From positions 1 through 64,000 of the forward strand of contig NZ_AQWM01000006.1 in assembly GCF_000376105.1 (NCBI RefSeq): a DNA stretch of 64,000 nucleotides, written 5' to 3'. The position numbers were made by a program, and so were the translations under genes. This DNA is from Asticcacaulis benevestitus DSM 16100 = ATCC BAA-896 (lineage in GTDB: Bacteria > Pseudomonadota > Alphaproteobacteria > Caulobacterales > Caulobacteraceae). This document shows, piece after piece, positions 54,088 through 63,659 of the stretch; the stretch's first letter is position 1, and each line of letters begins with the position of its first letter. The notes below the pieces were generated by a model that did not search any database, had not been told where the DNA came from, and was given only the letters and a program-made list of their open reading frames with translations.

Positions 54088-56178
54088 CTAAGCCAAGCCA
54101 ACAGCCGCGAGCGCCATATCGATCAGCTTGATGCCGATAAAGGGCGCGATGATGCCGCCGAGGCCATAGACGAACATATTGCGCGAGAGCATTTTGGCGG
54201 CCGGTTCGGCACGGTATTTGACGCCTTTCAGGGCCAGAGGCACGAGCGCGATAATGATCAGGGCGTTGAAGATGACCGCTGCCAGGATGGCGCTTTGCGG
54301 CGAGGCCAGGTGCATCACATTGAGCGCGCCAAGCACCGGATAGGTGGTGGCAAACGCCGCCGGAATGATGGCGAAATACTTGGCCAGATCGTTGGCGATT
54401 GAGAAGGTCGTCAGCGAACCGCGCGTCATCAGGAGTTGCTTGCCGATCTCGACGATCTCGATCAGCTTGGTCGGATCTGAGTCAAGATCGACCATATTGC
54501 CGGCTTCCTTCGCGGCTTGAGTGCCGGAATTCATCGCCACCGCCACGTCGGACTGGGCCAGCGCCGGGGCATCGTTGGTGCCATCCCCCACCATGGCGAC
54601 CAGTTCGCCGCCCTCCTGCATCTGCCGGATATACTTAAGCTTAGTCTCCGGCGTCGCCTGGGCGAGAAAGTCATCGACACCCGCTTCGGAGGCGATGGCG
54701 GCGGCGGTCAGGGGATTGTCGCCGGTGATCATCACCGACTTGATGCCCATCTTGCGCAGGTCGGCCAGTCGCGCCTTGATACCCGGCTTGACGATGTCCT
54801 TGAGGTAGACCACACCCAGCACCTGATTGCCCTCGGCGACAGTCAGCGGGGTGCCACCCTGGCGGGCGATATCCTCGATCATAACCGTCACTTCATGCGG
54901 CACAGAACCGCCTTTCAGGGCCACCAGCTTGGCAATGGCGTCGCCGGCGCCCTTCAGGATATGACGTTCATTGATGACGATTCCCGACACGCGCTGTTCG
55001 GCACTGAACGGAATGAACTCGGCCTTGAGCGACTGGATATCCTTGTCGGGCAGGCCAAACAACTTGCGCGCCAACACCACGATGGAGCGGCCTTCCGGCG
55101 TTTCGTCGGCCAGCGATGACAGCTCGGCGGCTTCGGCCAGTTGTTGCTGGGTGACGCCCGGGCCTGCGAAGAACTCGACCGCCTGACGGTTGCCGAAGGT
55201 GATGGTGCCGGTCTTGTCAAGCAGCAGGACATTGACGTCGCCGGCGGCTTCGACGGCGCGGCCGGAGGTGGCGATGACATTGGCCTTGATCAGGCGCTGC
55301 ATCCCCGAAATACCAATGGCTGACAGAAGTCCGCCGATGGTGGTCGGGATCAGGCAAACCAGCAGTGCGATCAGGACGGTAATCGTGATGACCGTACCGG
55401 AACCAGCGCGCTCGACGCCGAACAGCGAGAACGGCAGAAGTGTGGCGCAGACCAATAGGAAGATGATGGTGAGCGCTGCCAGCAGGATCGACAAGGCGAT
55501 CTCGTTCGGCGTCTTCTGGCGCTTGGCCGATTCGACCAGGCTGATCATGCGATCGAGGAAGCTTTCACCCGGATCGGAGGTGACGCGCACCACGATCCAG
55601 TCAGACAGCACGCGCGTGCCGCCGGTGACGGCATCGCGGTCGCCGCCCGATTCGCGGATGACAGGCGCCGACTCACCCGTCACGGCGCTTTCATCGACCG
55701 AGGCGATACCTTCAATGACCTGACCGTCGGACGGCACGAAGTCACCTGCCTCGACAACGATGATGTCGCCTTTGCGCAGGGTATTGGCGGCGATCGACTG
55801 GAACTTGCTGCGATCCGTGCCCTTGACCAGCTTCTTGGCCGGCACATCACGGCGCGATTTCTTGAGCGAGTCGGCCTGCGCCTTGCCCTTGCCTTCGGCG
55901 ATGGCCTCGGCAAAGTTGGCGAACAGGAGCGTGAACCACAGCCAGAAGGTGATCAGACCGACGAACCACAGGGGCTGGCCGCCACCGATCACGCTGTCGG
56001 GCTTGACGAGCATGACGGCGAAGATGCCGGTCGTGATGATCGAGCCCACGAACACCAGGAACATGACCGGGTTACGGGCCTGATAGATAGGATTGAGACG
56101 GAGGATTGAGTTCTTGAAGACGGAGCCGAGGTCGGCTCCCTCAAATAATCCAGTCTTTTTGGTTGATGTAGCGGACAT
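54088..56178 (-). CDS. kdpB: K+-transporting ATPase subunit KdpB
   Basis: 696 residues, P-type ATPase. The phosphorylation motif [14 protein letters not shown] actuator loop (AVTGESAPV), the GDGTND hinge and about seven membrane helices are all present. It hydrolyses ATP to drive K+ through KdpA. Ribosome site AAGGG; four-base gap from kdpA. Confidence 0.96.
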   Translation of the reverse strand: MSATSTKKTGLFEGADLGSVFKNSILRLNPIYQARNPVMFLVFVGSIITTGIFAVMLVKPDSVIGGGQPLWFVGLITFWLWFTLLFANFAEAIAEGKGKAQADSLKKSRRDVPAKKLVKGTDRSKFQSIAANTLRKGDIIVVEAGDFVPSDGQVIEGIASVDESAVTGESAPVIRESGGDRDAVTGGTRVLSDWIVVRVTSDPGESFLDRMISLVESAKRQKTPNEIALSILLAALTIIFLLVCATLLPFSLFGVERAGSGTVITITVLIALLVCLIPTTIGGLLSAIGISGMQRLIKANVIATSGRAVEAAGDVNVLLLDKTGTITFGNRQAVEFFAGPGVTQQQLAEAAELSSLADETPEGRSIVVLARKLFGLPDKDIQSLKAEFIPFSAEQRVSGIVINERHILKGAGDAIAKLVALKGGSVPHEVTVMIEDIARQGGTPLTVAEGNQVLGVVYLKDIVKPGIKARLADLRKMGIKSVMITGDNPLTAAAIASEAGVDDFLAQATPETKLKYIRQMQEGGELVAMVGDGTNDAPALAQSDVAVAMNSGTQAAKEAGNMVDLDSDPTKLIEIVEIGKQLLMTRGSLTTFSIANDLAKYFAIIPAAFATTYPVLGALNVMHLASPQSAILAAVIFNALIIIALVPLALKGVKYRAEPAAKMLSRNMFVYGLGGIIAPFIGIKLIDMALAAVGLA

Positions 56179-56182
56179 GGGA

Positions 56183-57913
56183 TTAGCCCTTGATCATATT
56201 GAAGTGTTCGACGACCGGGCCAAGCGCGAGCGTGGGCGCATAGGTCAGGACACCGACAATAAGGATGACGCCCACCAGGACCGCGATGAACAGCGGGGTA
56301 TGGGTCGGCAGCGTGCCGGCAGACACAGGCACGGTCTTCTTCGCCGCCAGCGAACCGGCGATGGCCAGAACGGGGATGATGATGAAGAAACGGCCGAACA
56401 ACATGCAGAGACCGAGCGCCGTATTATAGAAGGGCGTGTTGGCACTGAGGCCGGCAAAGGCCGAACCATTGTTGTTGGTGGCCGAAGTGAAGGCGTAAAG
56501 CACTTCGGAGAAGCCTTGCGCGCCGGGATTATAGATGCCCGCCTGCCCGTCCTTGCACATGACCGCGACGGCGGTGCCGATGAGGACGAAAACGCACGGG
56601 GCCAGCATGGCGACCGACGCCATCTTGATCTCGAACGCCTGGATCTTCTTGCCGAGATATTCCGGTGTGCGCCCCACCATCAGGCCGGCAATGAACACCG
56701 ACAGGATGACAAAGATCAGCATGCCGTAGAGGCCTGAACCCACGCCACCGTAGATGACTTCGCCGAACTTCATCAGCAGCAGCGGCACAAAACCGCCCAT
56801 GGGGGTAAAGCTGTCGTGCATGGCATTGACCGAGCCATTCGAGGCCGCCGTGGTGGCGGAGGCCCAAAGCGCCGAATTGGCGATGCCAAAGCGCGTTTCC
56901 TTGCCTTCCATATTACCGCCAGCCTGAAGCTGGCTGGCGACCTGATCGACATGCAGGGCATTGAAGTGCGGATTGCCCGATTGTTCGGCCGAGACGCACA
57001 GCAGCACCAGAGGCACGAAGATGACCGTCATGGCGGCCAGAACGGCGAAGCCCTGACGCTTGTCCTTCACCATCACCCCGAAGGTATGGCAGGTGGCAGC
57101 CGGAATCAGCAGGATGGCCAGCATTTCGAGGAAGTTGGTGAGAGGGGTCGGGTTCTCGAACGGATGGGCGGAGTTGGTGTTAAAGAAACCACCGCCATTG
57201 GTGCCGAGCATCTTGATGGCTTCTTGGCTGGCCACCGGCCCCATGGCGAGGGTTTGATCAGCGCCTTGCAGGCCGTGCGCGGTGACATAGGTGCCGAAAT
57301 TCTGGATGACGCCCTGCGAGCCCAGAATGACGGCGAAAACCAGGGACAGAGGCAGGAGCACATAGAGATTGGCGCGGACCATATCGACCCAGAAGTTGCC
57401 AATGCCTGAGGCCGACTTGCGGGAAAGTCCGCGGATCAGCGCGATCATAACCGCCAGGCCGACGGCCGGAGTGACGAAGTTCTGTACGGTCAGGCCAACC
57501 ATCTGGCTGAAATAGCTCATGACGGCTTCGCCGACGTAGGATTGCCAGTTGGTGTTGGTGACGAAGCTGACGGCCGTATTGAACGACAGGTCCGGCGTCA
57601 GGCCGGGCAGTTTCTGCGGGTTAAGCGGCAGCAGGTTCTGGAACACCAGCACGGCATAGAGCAGAACGAAGCTGATGGCGGAGAAGACCAGCGTGGCGAT
57701 GGCATAGTCTTTCCAGCTCATATCCTTGTCGCGATCAATGCCGCTTAAGGCGTAGAAACCGTTTTCCAGCCAGCCGAGCACCGGCGACATAAAGGTCTTT
57801 TCACCCTGGAAAACCTTGGCCATGTAGCCGCCCAGCGGCACAACGCACGCCAGCAGCACAGCCATATAGAGGGCAAGCTGTAACCAGCTGTTGCCCGTGA
57901 TAAATTGGGACAT
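56183..57913 (-). CDS. kdpA: K+-transporting ATPase subunit KdpA
   Basis: 576 residues with about ten membrane helices and four selectivity-filter-like loops (for example [60 protein letters not shown]). It is the K+-binding channel-like subunit. Ribosome site GAGG. Confidence 0.96.
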   Translation of the reverse strand: MSQFITGNSWLQLALYMAVLLACVVPLGGYMAKVFQGEKTFMSPVLGWLENGFYALSGIDRDKDMSWKDYAIATLVFSAISFVLLYAVLVFQNLLPLNPQKLPGLTPDLSFNTAVSFVTNTNWQSYVGEAVMSYFSQMVGLTVQNFVTPAVGLAVMIALIRGLSRKSASGIGNFWVDMVRANLYVLLPLSLVFAVILGSQGVIQNFGTYVTAHGLQGADQTLAMGPVASQEAIKMLGTNGGGFFNTNSAHPFENPTPLTNFLEMLAILLIPAATCHTFGVMVKDKRQGFAVLAAMTVIFVPLVLLCVSAEQSGNPHFNALHVDQVASQLQAGGNMEGKETRFGIANSALWASATTAASNGSVNAMHDSFTPMGGFVPLLLMKFGEVIYGGVGSGLYGMLIFVILSVFIAGLMVGRTPEYLGKKIQAFEIKMASVAMLAPCVFVLIGTAVAVMCKDGQAGIYNPGAQGFSEVLYAFTSATNNNGSAFAGLSANTPFYNTALGLCMLFGRFFIIIPVLAIAGSLAAKKTVPVSAGTLPTHTPLFIAVLVGVILIVGVLTYAPTLALGPVVEHFNMIKG

Positions 57914-57925
57914 TGTGGCCTCGAT

Positions 57926-58018
57926 TTAAGGGAAAATTTCGGGTTTGATGAGGGCGACCAGCAGGTAGCCCAGCAGGGCCACGACGATGACCCCGGCGCC
58001 GATATAGAGCGCGGTCAT
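57926..58018 (-). CDS. kdpF: K+-transporting ATPase small subunit KdpF
   Basis: 30 residues, one helix, MTALYIGAGVIVVALLGYLL then VALIKPEIFP, the classic KdpF ending (KPE.F). The ATG overlaps the stop of the upstream 31-residue frame (ATGA). It stabilises the Kdp complex in the membrane. Confidence 0.88.
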   Translation of the reverse strand: MTALYIGAGVIVVALLGYLLVALIKPEIFP

Positions 58019-58110
58019 TGGCCGCTCTCCCGCAGGCGTTCGCACAGGCCCACAAAAAGGGCGCAGACGACGAAAAACGCCACCCCGCCCGCGAGATAGA
58101 TAAAAGTCAT
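58015..58110 (-). CDS. 31-residue membrane protein at the head of the kdp operon
   Basis: ATG at 58110 behind a strong GGAGG. One helix (FIYLAGGVAFFVVCALFVGL) then CERLRESGQ. Its stop overlaps the kdpF start. Similar short frames occur before kdpF in other bacteria, but I know of no assigned function. Perfect translational coupling supports it as a real gene. Confidence 0.7.
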   Translation of the reverse strand: MTFIYLAGGVAFFVVCALFVGLCERLRESGQ

Positions 58111-58174
58111 GACGAAAGCCTCCTGGAGGTCTGATGGACTGCAGGTGCTTTAGACGCGATCACATATAGGTAGT

Positions 58175-58212
58175 GTATAAAGCCGGATCGGCCGCGTATA
58201 GATTTTGTATAG
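58175..58212 (-). promoter_or_regulatory. Candidate KdpE-binding repeats
   Basis: GTATAA at 58175-58180, GTATAG at 58196-58201 and at 58207-58212, spaced 21 and 11 bases, i.e. on one helical face, 65-100 bases before the first kdp ORF. KdpE sites in E. coli are AT-rich with TTTATAC-type elements, which the minus strand resembles. Confidence 0.35.
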
Positions 58213-58262
58213 GTCTCACGCGCCCTGTGCTGGCTTCAGACACGATATCCCTGTCTGTCCCG

Positions 58263-58388
58263 TCAGGGGACAACCGCATAAAGGCTATGATGCGTGATAA
58301 TGAACAGGGTTTTGCCGTCGGCGCCACCAAAGAGCAATTGCAACGGGCGCGACCACTCCCAGAAGCCACAGGTGACGTCCGCGCCATT
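58263..58388 (-). pseudogene. Gluconolactonase (SMP-30 family) 3' remnant
   Basis: 41 codons on the minus strand ending at TGA (58263-58265). The reading SRPLQLLFGGADGKTLFI followed by THHSLYAV is the C-terminal signature of SMP-30/gluconolactonase proteins (FGG-DGKTLF-T---LYAV). An in-frame TGA lies directly upstream at 58389-58391 and there is no start, so only the tail survives. The adjacent gluconate permease gene fits the same pathway. Confidence 0.6.
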
Positions 58389-58449
58389 TCAATTGCCGTA
58401 CCTTCATCACGTCTTCCTTTGCGCGCCCGAATGATCGAGCCATGTTATG

Positions 58450-59805
58450 TCATCCAACAAACTGGTTCAGCACGAGAACGCAGATCAATCCGACAATGCC
58501 CACGAGCCCCTCCATCAAGGTCCAGGTTCTGAGGGTGTCCCTGACCGACAGTCCGAAATATTCCTTGAACATCCAGAAACCCGAGTCATTGACGTGGCTG
58601 AACATCAGGCTCCCCGCCCCTACGGCCAGAACCATCAGGTTCGGGTTGACGCCCGACGACGCCACTAGAGGCGCCACAAGCCCGGCCGCCGTCAGCCCTG
58701 CGACGGTCGCCGACCCCAGCGACACGCGGATGGCGCCCGCGATCAGCCAGCCCAAAACAAGAGGCGGCAGAGGCAGGGTTTGCATAACACTTCCGAGCAC
58801 CGCGCTCACGCCGCTGTCGATGAGAATTTGTTTAAGTGCGCCGGCGCCGGCAATAATGAGCAGGATCGGCGCGATTTCACGCAGCGCGCTCCCCGATTTT
58901 TCCATCAGGTGTCGGAACCCTGTTCCCCGGCACATGCCCAGGCTGAGACTGGCGACCATCACCGCAATCAGCATGACGAGGATAGGATGGCTGATAAAGG
59001 CGACAAGGGGTTTGTAAGCCTCCGCCACCAGCCCTGAATAGCTGAGCGCGGTGGCGCCGGACAATAGGACCACCGGCAGGAGGGCTGTGCCGAACGCATT
59101 GAAAGCACTTGGCAGATCCTGATCGCTTACAGGGGGGCTTACGAACAATTCAGGCGGCTGAGCGGCAATTTTCCCGACCGTCATGGCAAAGGCTGGCCCC
59201 GCGATCAGCACCGTCGGGATGCCCACAGCCAGACCGTAAAGGAGCGTCAATCCCATGTCGCCCCCCAGCATGGGCACGATGGCGGAGGGGGATGGATGCG
59301 GCGGCAGGAAGCCGTGGGCCACCGACAGGCCAGCCATGAGCGGAATGGCGAGCCACACCAGTGACTTGCCCGACTGCCTGCCGAGCGAGAAAACCAAAGG
59401 CGCCAGCAACACGAAGCCAACATTATAAAACAGCGGGATGCCAACCACAAAACCCGTCAGGGCCAGGGCGAGGCTCATGCGCGATGCGCCAAAGGCCTTG
59501 ATCAGCACGGAGGCTATTTTTTGCGCCGCGCCGGAATCAGCGATCATTTTACCAAAAATGGCGCCCAGGGCCAAAAGCACGGCCAGCGACCCAAGCATAT
59601 CGCCAATGCCTTTTTCAATCGACTTGGGGATGGTATCCAGGGGCATCTGCAAGAGTACCGCCGCGCCAATCGACGCGATCACAAACGCCAGGAGCGGCTG
59701 CATCTTGCCCCATCCTATCATGGCAACAAGACTCAAGACCGCGATCACCACGGCCGTCAGTTGCCAGACCGTTCCTGAAGTGTCTGTGGCGATGGAGGTG
59801 ATCAT
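58450..59805 (-). CDS. GntP-family gluconate:H+ symporter
   Basis: 451 residues, 12-14 hydrophobic segments. The ALGAIFGKMIADSGAAQKIA and HGFLPPHPSPSAI motifs are hallmarks of GntP/Gnt-type permeases. It takes up gluconate or a related sugar acid. The gene appears intact although it lies between two gene remnants. Confidence 0.88.
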   Translation of the reverse strand: MITSIATDTSGTVWQLTAVVIAVLSLVAMIGWGKMQPLLAFVIASIGAAVLLQMPLDTIPKSIEKGIGDMLGSLAVLLALGAIFGKMIADSGAAQKIASVLIKAFGASRMSLALALTGFVVGIPLFYNVGFVLLAPLVFSLGRQSGKSLVWLAIPLMAGLSVAHGFLPPHPSPSAIVPMLGGDMGLTLLYGLAVGIPTVLIAGPAFAMTVGKIAAQPPELFVSPPVSDQDLPSAFNAFGTALLPVVLLSGATALSYSGLVAEAYKPLVAFISHPILVMLIAVMVASLSLGMCRGTGFRHLMEKSGSALREIAPILLIIAGAGALKQILIDSGVSAVLGSVMQTLPLPPLVLGWLIAGAIRVSLGSATVAGLTAAGLVAPLVASSGVNPNLMVLAVGAGSLMFSHVNDSGFWMFKEYFGLSVRDTLRTWTLMEGLVGIVGLICVLVLNQFVG

Positions 59806-60026
59806 TCAGGCGCTCGCTATTGGAAGTTCAGAGGCGTTGCAGGCGGTTAGTATGGGGCGGCGGCAAACCGCCAGACAAGGGACCTGACGTGATGAACGGC
59901 CCCATGCCCCGATCGAGGGGATAACTTTCATGACGTACAAAAAATATCTGGCGCCCCAGTCTTTACGTCTGGAGCGTCAGACAGCCATCAAACAGAAAGG
60001 GCATGCTATCCGCTTGCCCCATAAGG

Positions 60027-60320
60027 TCAATCTCCACTCGATCCCTGCAGCGACGGCAATTGCACGATCGTGGTGAAAATGTTGGGCTGCGCCTGGTTGG
60101 CTATATCGGTCGCACTGATGGACGTCGTCGGTGTGGGCGCCTTGAAACCACGCGATACGATGCGGGAGGCGGTCACGACAACGACCGTGCTGTCATCGGC
60201 GTTCGCGTCTGGCGCGGCAGCGTCAGATTGCTGCGCGTAAGCACACCCTGTGGCCAGCGCAAGCGCTACAACCGAAGCTGAGGCAAATTGCAGCGAACGT
60301 TTCAGCAAATGCGTGGACAT
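60027..60320 (-). pseudogene. TonB-dependent receptor, truncated after the start of the plug
   Basis: Signal peptide (ATG 60320; ending near CAYAQ), TonB-box-like VVVVTASRI and the plug start (TSISATDIANQAQPN then IFTTIVQLPSLQGSSGD) up to a TGA at 60027-60029. Intact Caulobacterales receptors continue with hundreds of barrel residues from this point; nothing of that remains before gntP. About 97 residues are left, so it is non-functional as a receptor. A longer frame to 60398 starts only from TTG. Confidence 0.75.
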
Positions 60321-60783
60321 CCCCGGCATTTCACAAACCGGATTCCGGGTTACGCGTGTCTTCGTCAAAGTGGTTTCCTTCCCCTTGCCTTTTGGCAATT
60401 TTCATTTACGGCGCGCTGGCGGCTGACCGGATCTGAAGACCCGCTCGCGTCCGTTTCAACACCAGCTTCACCGGGCATTATGCCTGACCATAATGAGGGC
60501 ACTTTCCAACCGCAACAGGCATTAAGACAGACATATCAAAATTGTCATAACGTGGCGCATTTACAACAAAGCGCGTCATATTACCTCTGCGAAATCCACA
60601 GAAAAGCCTTAGATTTCAAAACTCATGATAAAATGATCATTTACTTACAAATCATTAGAAGACCTGCGAACCTGTAAACCCCGGCGAAAAGCGCAAAATG
60701 CGCCGCCACTGCCTCGCCTGACGTTAAATCGCCACCCCCTCAATATAGGTAAGACATAATTCACTTTAAATCGATCAATCGGC
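60321..60783. other. Intergenic region between receptor remnant and beta-xylosidase
   Basis: 463 bases, AT-rich. It includes a perfect 12-base palindrome AAATGATCATTT at 60631-60642. No gene could be supported, and no T-tailed terminator for the xylosidase operon was seen. Confidence 0.5.
60631..60642. repeat. 12-base perfect palindrome
   Basis: AAATGATCATTT. About 310 bases upstream of the truncated receptor start and 140 bases after the xylosidase stop. Possible operator, function unknown. Confidence 0.35.
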
Positions 60784-62397
60784 TTAAAGGTCTTGTTCCT
60801 GATAGCTAAACCCGTCGAAATCGGCCGCCAAACCTTCGCCGGACATGTCCTGGCACGCCATCCCGACAAATGTACCGGTGAAATTCGGCAGGTCTTGCGG
60901 TCCCGCTTCATCCGACAGCTGGGACATGTCGAGCGCCTGACCGAACCACGTCCAGGCGTCATTACCGGCTTGGCGAAAGCCGAAGCGCAGCCGTTCATTG
61001 TCAACCCTGGCCACGATCTCGACAGGGCCAGGCGCCAGGGGATAAAGGACCGGCTCGGCAGGCATAACTTCCGCCTCCGGCACGCAGGACATAAGACGTA
61101 CATGCCGCCCGACGCCCTCATCGTAGGTGACACAACAATAATGGTATTTGGCGGCGTTGTAGTAAACGACCAGCCCGGCCGACTGCTGAAAATTCCGCGG
61201 CTCATACTCCAGCACCGTCGCCGCATCGAAACAAAAGTCTTGCACGCGGCGGGCCACAAGCGCCTGCTCGAAATAGCTGCCCAGACTTTCACGCCCGTAA
61301 AGACGCAAGAAGCCCGGCCGCTCCGTCAGACTAAACAGCCTGCCCGGGTAAGGCGACCGCAACCATTGAAATTCAGCCGGAAGGTCGGCAGCCTCAAAAT
61401 CCTGCGTGACGCTGTCGGATTCAGGCGATACCGATGCAGCTTCCGGGCTTTGAGCGACTAGCTCAGGCGTGCCCTTGCCATCACAGGTCTCCAGCCAGCC
61501 ATCGGCGCGCCAGCGCATCGGCTGAAGGGCGGTTTCGCGCCCCATGACACAGTGCCGGCGACCAGGCAGCGGGCGTCCGCACAGATAGGCGATGACCCAA
61601 CTGCCATCCCTTGCCTGAACAAGATCGCCATGTCCTGCCCTTTGCAGCCCGCCCTCCGGGCGCCCGCGGCTTGTCAGGACAGGACCATGCGGACAGGTTT
61701 CGTATGGGCCATAGATCTGACGTGACCGCGCCATCGTTACGGCATGCCCCCAGCCCGTCCCGCCCTCCGCGACAATCAGGTAGTACCAGCCGTCGTGCCG
61801 GAGCAAATGCGGCCCCTCGGTGAACCCCAGCTCGGTCCCGGCATAGACTATACGGCGTTCGCCCGTCAGCTTTTTTTCAGCCCGACTATAGGGCTGCAGC
61901 ACGATGCCGCCAAAATGTTGCCGGTCGGGACGATGGTCCCACAGCATGTTAAGCAGATAGGACTGGCCGTCATCATCATGGAACAGGGACGGGTCAAAGC
62001 CGCTGCTGTTGAGCAAGACAGGGTCCGACCACGGCCCCTCCACCGAACTGGCCGTGATCAGGAAGTTCTGAAAGTCGCGCAGCGCCAGCCCGTTGGCGCC
62101 GCTGACCGTGGTGCGCCCGTATCTCAGCACAACCGAATAGACCAGGTGGAAAAGACCGTTGGTGTAGGTCAGGCACGGCGCCCAGATTCCGCAACCGTCC
62201 GGCACGCCCTGTAAATCCAGCTGGGAGGGACGCTGCAAAGGCCGGTTGACCAGGCGCCAGTGCGCCAGGTCACGGGAGTGGTGAATCTGAATGCCGGGAA
62301 ACCATTCAAATGTAGAGGTGGCTATAAAATAGTCCTCCCCGACCCGCACAATGGAAGGGTCGGGATTGAAGCCCTTGAGAACAGGATTACGAATCAT
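60784..62397 (-). CDS. GH43 beta-xylosidase/alpha-arabinofuranosidase
   Basis: 537 residues from the ATG at 62397, which overlaps the transporter stop (ATGA). The five-bladed propeller has catalytic base Asp13 (GFNPDPS), pKa modulator Asp135 (SSGFDPSLF) and general acid Glu194 (GFTEGPHLL). A C-terminal beta-sandwich (about 340-537) is the usual extra domain of XynB-type enzymes. No signal peptide, so it acts on imported xylo-oligosaccharides. The frame reaches upstream to 62757, but only as a shadow of the transporter. Confidence 0.9.
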   Translation of the reverse strand: MIRNPVLKGFNPDPSIVRVGEDYFIATSTFEWFPGIQIHHSRDLAHWRLVNRPLQRPSQLDLQGVPDGCGIWAPCLTYTNGLFHLVYSVVLRYGRTTVSGANGLALRDFQNFLITASSVEGPWSDPVLLNSSGFDPSLFHDDDGQSYLLNMLWDHRPDRQHFGGIVLQPYSRAEKKLTGERRIVYAGTELGFTEGPHLLRHDGWYYLIVAEGGTGWGHAVTMARSRQIYGPYETCPHGPVLTSRGRPEGGLQRAGHGDLVQARDGSWVIAYLCGRPLPGRRHCVMGRETALQPMRWRADGWLETCDGKGTPELVAQSPEAASVSPESDSVTQDFEAADLPAEFQWLRSPYPGRLFSLTERPGFLRLYGRESLGSYFEQALVARRVQDFCFDAATVLEYEPRNFQQSAGLVVYYNAAKYHYCCVTYDEGVGRHVRLMSCVPEAEVMPAEPVLYPLAPGPVEIVARVDNERLRFGFRQAGNDAWTWFGQALDMSQLSDEAGPQDLPNFTGTFVGMACQDMSGEGLAADFDGFSYQEQDL

Positions 62398-63659
62398 GCA
62401 CCGGCCTCCGCGCTGGCCGGCCTTGGCTTGATCAGAAGCCAGAGCACGGCGGCGCCCACCAGATCCAGTCCGCCAATCAGGATGAAAAACGGTGCATAGC
62501 CGATCTTTGCAACGAGCAAGCCAATGGCCAGGGATATCAGCAGCGCGCCAAGATTGGCGGCGGTGCCGACCATGCCGGCGACCGTTGCAACCTCGCCGCG
62601 GGGAAACAGGTCCGAGGCCAGGGTAATGACGTTGACGGACAGGGTCTGGTGGGCAAAAGCGCCCACGCACAACAGGGCAATCGCCATATAGGGGCTCGCC
62701 ACGTAGCCGACAAAGGGCACGCACGTCATCATGCACGCGCCAATCGTGAAGGCCCATCGCCGCGCGTTAATCAGGCTAACGCCCATGTTTTGAATCCATA
62801 AGGCCAGCGCCGGACCGAACAGGCACCCCAGGTCCGCTGCGGCGAACGGCAGCCACGCGAACAGAGCGATATGCTTCAGATCAAAGCCGCGCACCGAACT
62901 CAGATAGAGCGGCACCCAGAAAACCAGCGTGCCCCACGTCGGATCGGCGAGAAAACGTGCAATCGCCATCCCCCAGAAATTTCGCTGCCTCATTATGCGC
63001 AAGGGCGACGGCCTTTGTGCGCGGGTCTCCAACTCGCTTTCCTGACCGGCTTTTATGTAATCGTGCTCCGCCGCGGACAGCCGCTTATGCCGATCCGGCG
63101 ATTGATAACAGACGTACCACAGTGCTGCCCAGATAAGCGCCAGTCCGCCGGAGATGATAAAAGCCGCCTGCCAGTTGTATTGAAGAATGGCCCAGGCCAC
63201 CAGCGGTGGCGCCAGCATGGAGCCAAGCGACGCGCCAATATTGTATATCCCGCTGGCAAATCCGCGCTCCTTGGCAGGAAACCATTCCGCCACAACCTTC
63301 AGCCCACCCGGCTGTGCGATTCCTTCGGCGAACCCCTGCAGACCGCGCAGGAAGGCCAAACCCTGCCAGTTGCCCGCCAGGGCATGCGCCATCGTGATAA
63401 GGCCCCACGCCACGGCGAACAGGGCCAGTCCCAGCTTGAGCTTCACGATATCCAGTATGTAACCGGCGATCGGCTGCAGCATGATGCCAAATTGAAAAAC
63501 GCTGGTGATCACCCCGTAATTCTTCTCGGTCATGTGCAGCGCGACCATCATGGTTGGCGCGGCAACGCTGAGCGCACTTCGGGTCAGGTAGTTGATGATA
63601 GTACCCAGCATGACCAGGCCTATGATTCCCCACCGGGTCATCCCTGCGTATTTCGTCAT
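62394..63659 (-). CDS. MFS hexuronate transporter (ExuT-like)
   Basis: 421 residues from the ATG at 63659 with GGGGAG upstream. Twelve membrane helices; the RSALSVAAPTM start, RGLQGFAEGIAQPGG and YNIGASLGSMLAPPLV match the anion:cation symporter branch that contains ExuT. Hexuronate, such as glucuronate, is the likely substrate, released along with xylose from glucuronoxylan. First gene of the operon. Confidence 0.85.
   Translation of the reverse strand: MTKYAGMTRWGIIGLVMLGTIINYLTRSALSVAAPTMMVALHMTEKNYGVITSVFQFGIMLQPIAGYILDIVKLKLGLALFAVAWGLITMAHALAGNWQGLAFLRGLQGFAEGIAQPGGLKVVAEWFPAKERGFASGIYNIGASLGSMLAPPLVAWAILQYNWQAAFIISGGLALIWAALWYVCYQSPDRHKRLSAAEHDYIKAGQESELETRAQRPSPLRIMRQRNFWGMAIARFLADPTWGTLVFWVPLYLSSVRGFDLKHIALFAWLPFAAADLGCLFGPALALWIQNMGVSLINARRWAFTIGACMMTCVPFVGYVASPYMAIALLCVGAFAHQTLSVNVITLASDLFPRGEVATVAGMVGTAANLGALLISLAIGLLVAKIGYAPFFILIGGLDLVGAAVLWLLIKPRPASAEAGA

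Larger units (their letters stand above)
58111..58449. other. Intergenic region upstream of kdp, with gene remnant
   Basis: 339 bases. The part next to kdp holds the GTATA-type repeats listed at 58175-58212; the rest holds the gluconolactonase remnant. No intact gene. Confidence 0.55.

Noticed and set aside
58297-58415. 38-residue hydrophobic frame on the minus strand (MKVRQLKWRG...)
   Set aside because: It overlaps the gluconolactonase remnant in another frame; the remnant's family signature is the better explanation.
59938-60079. Short plus-strand frame starting MTYKKYLAPQSL
   Set aside because: It runs over the receptor remnant, has no known similarity and no convincing ribosome site.
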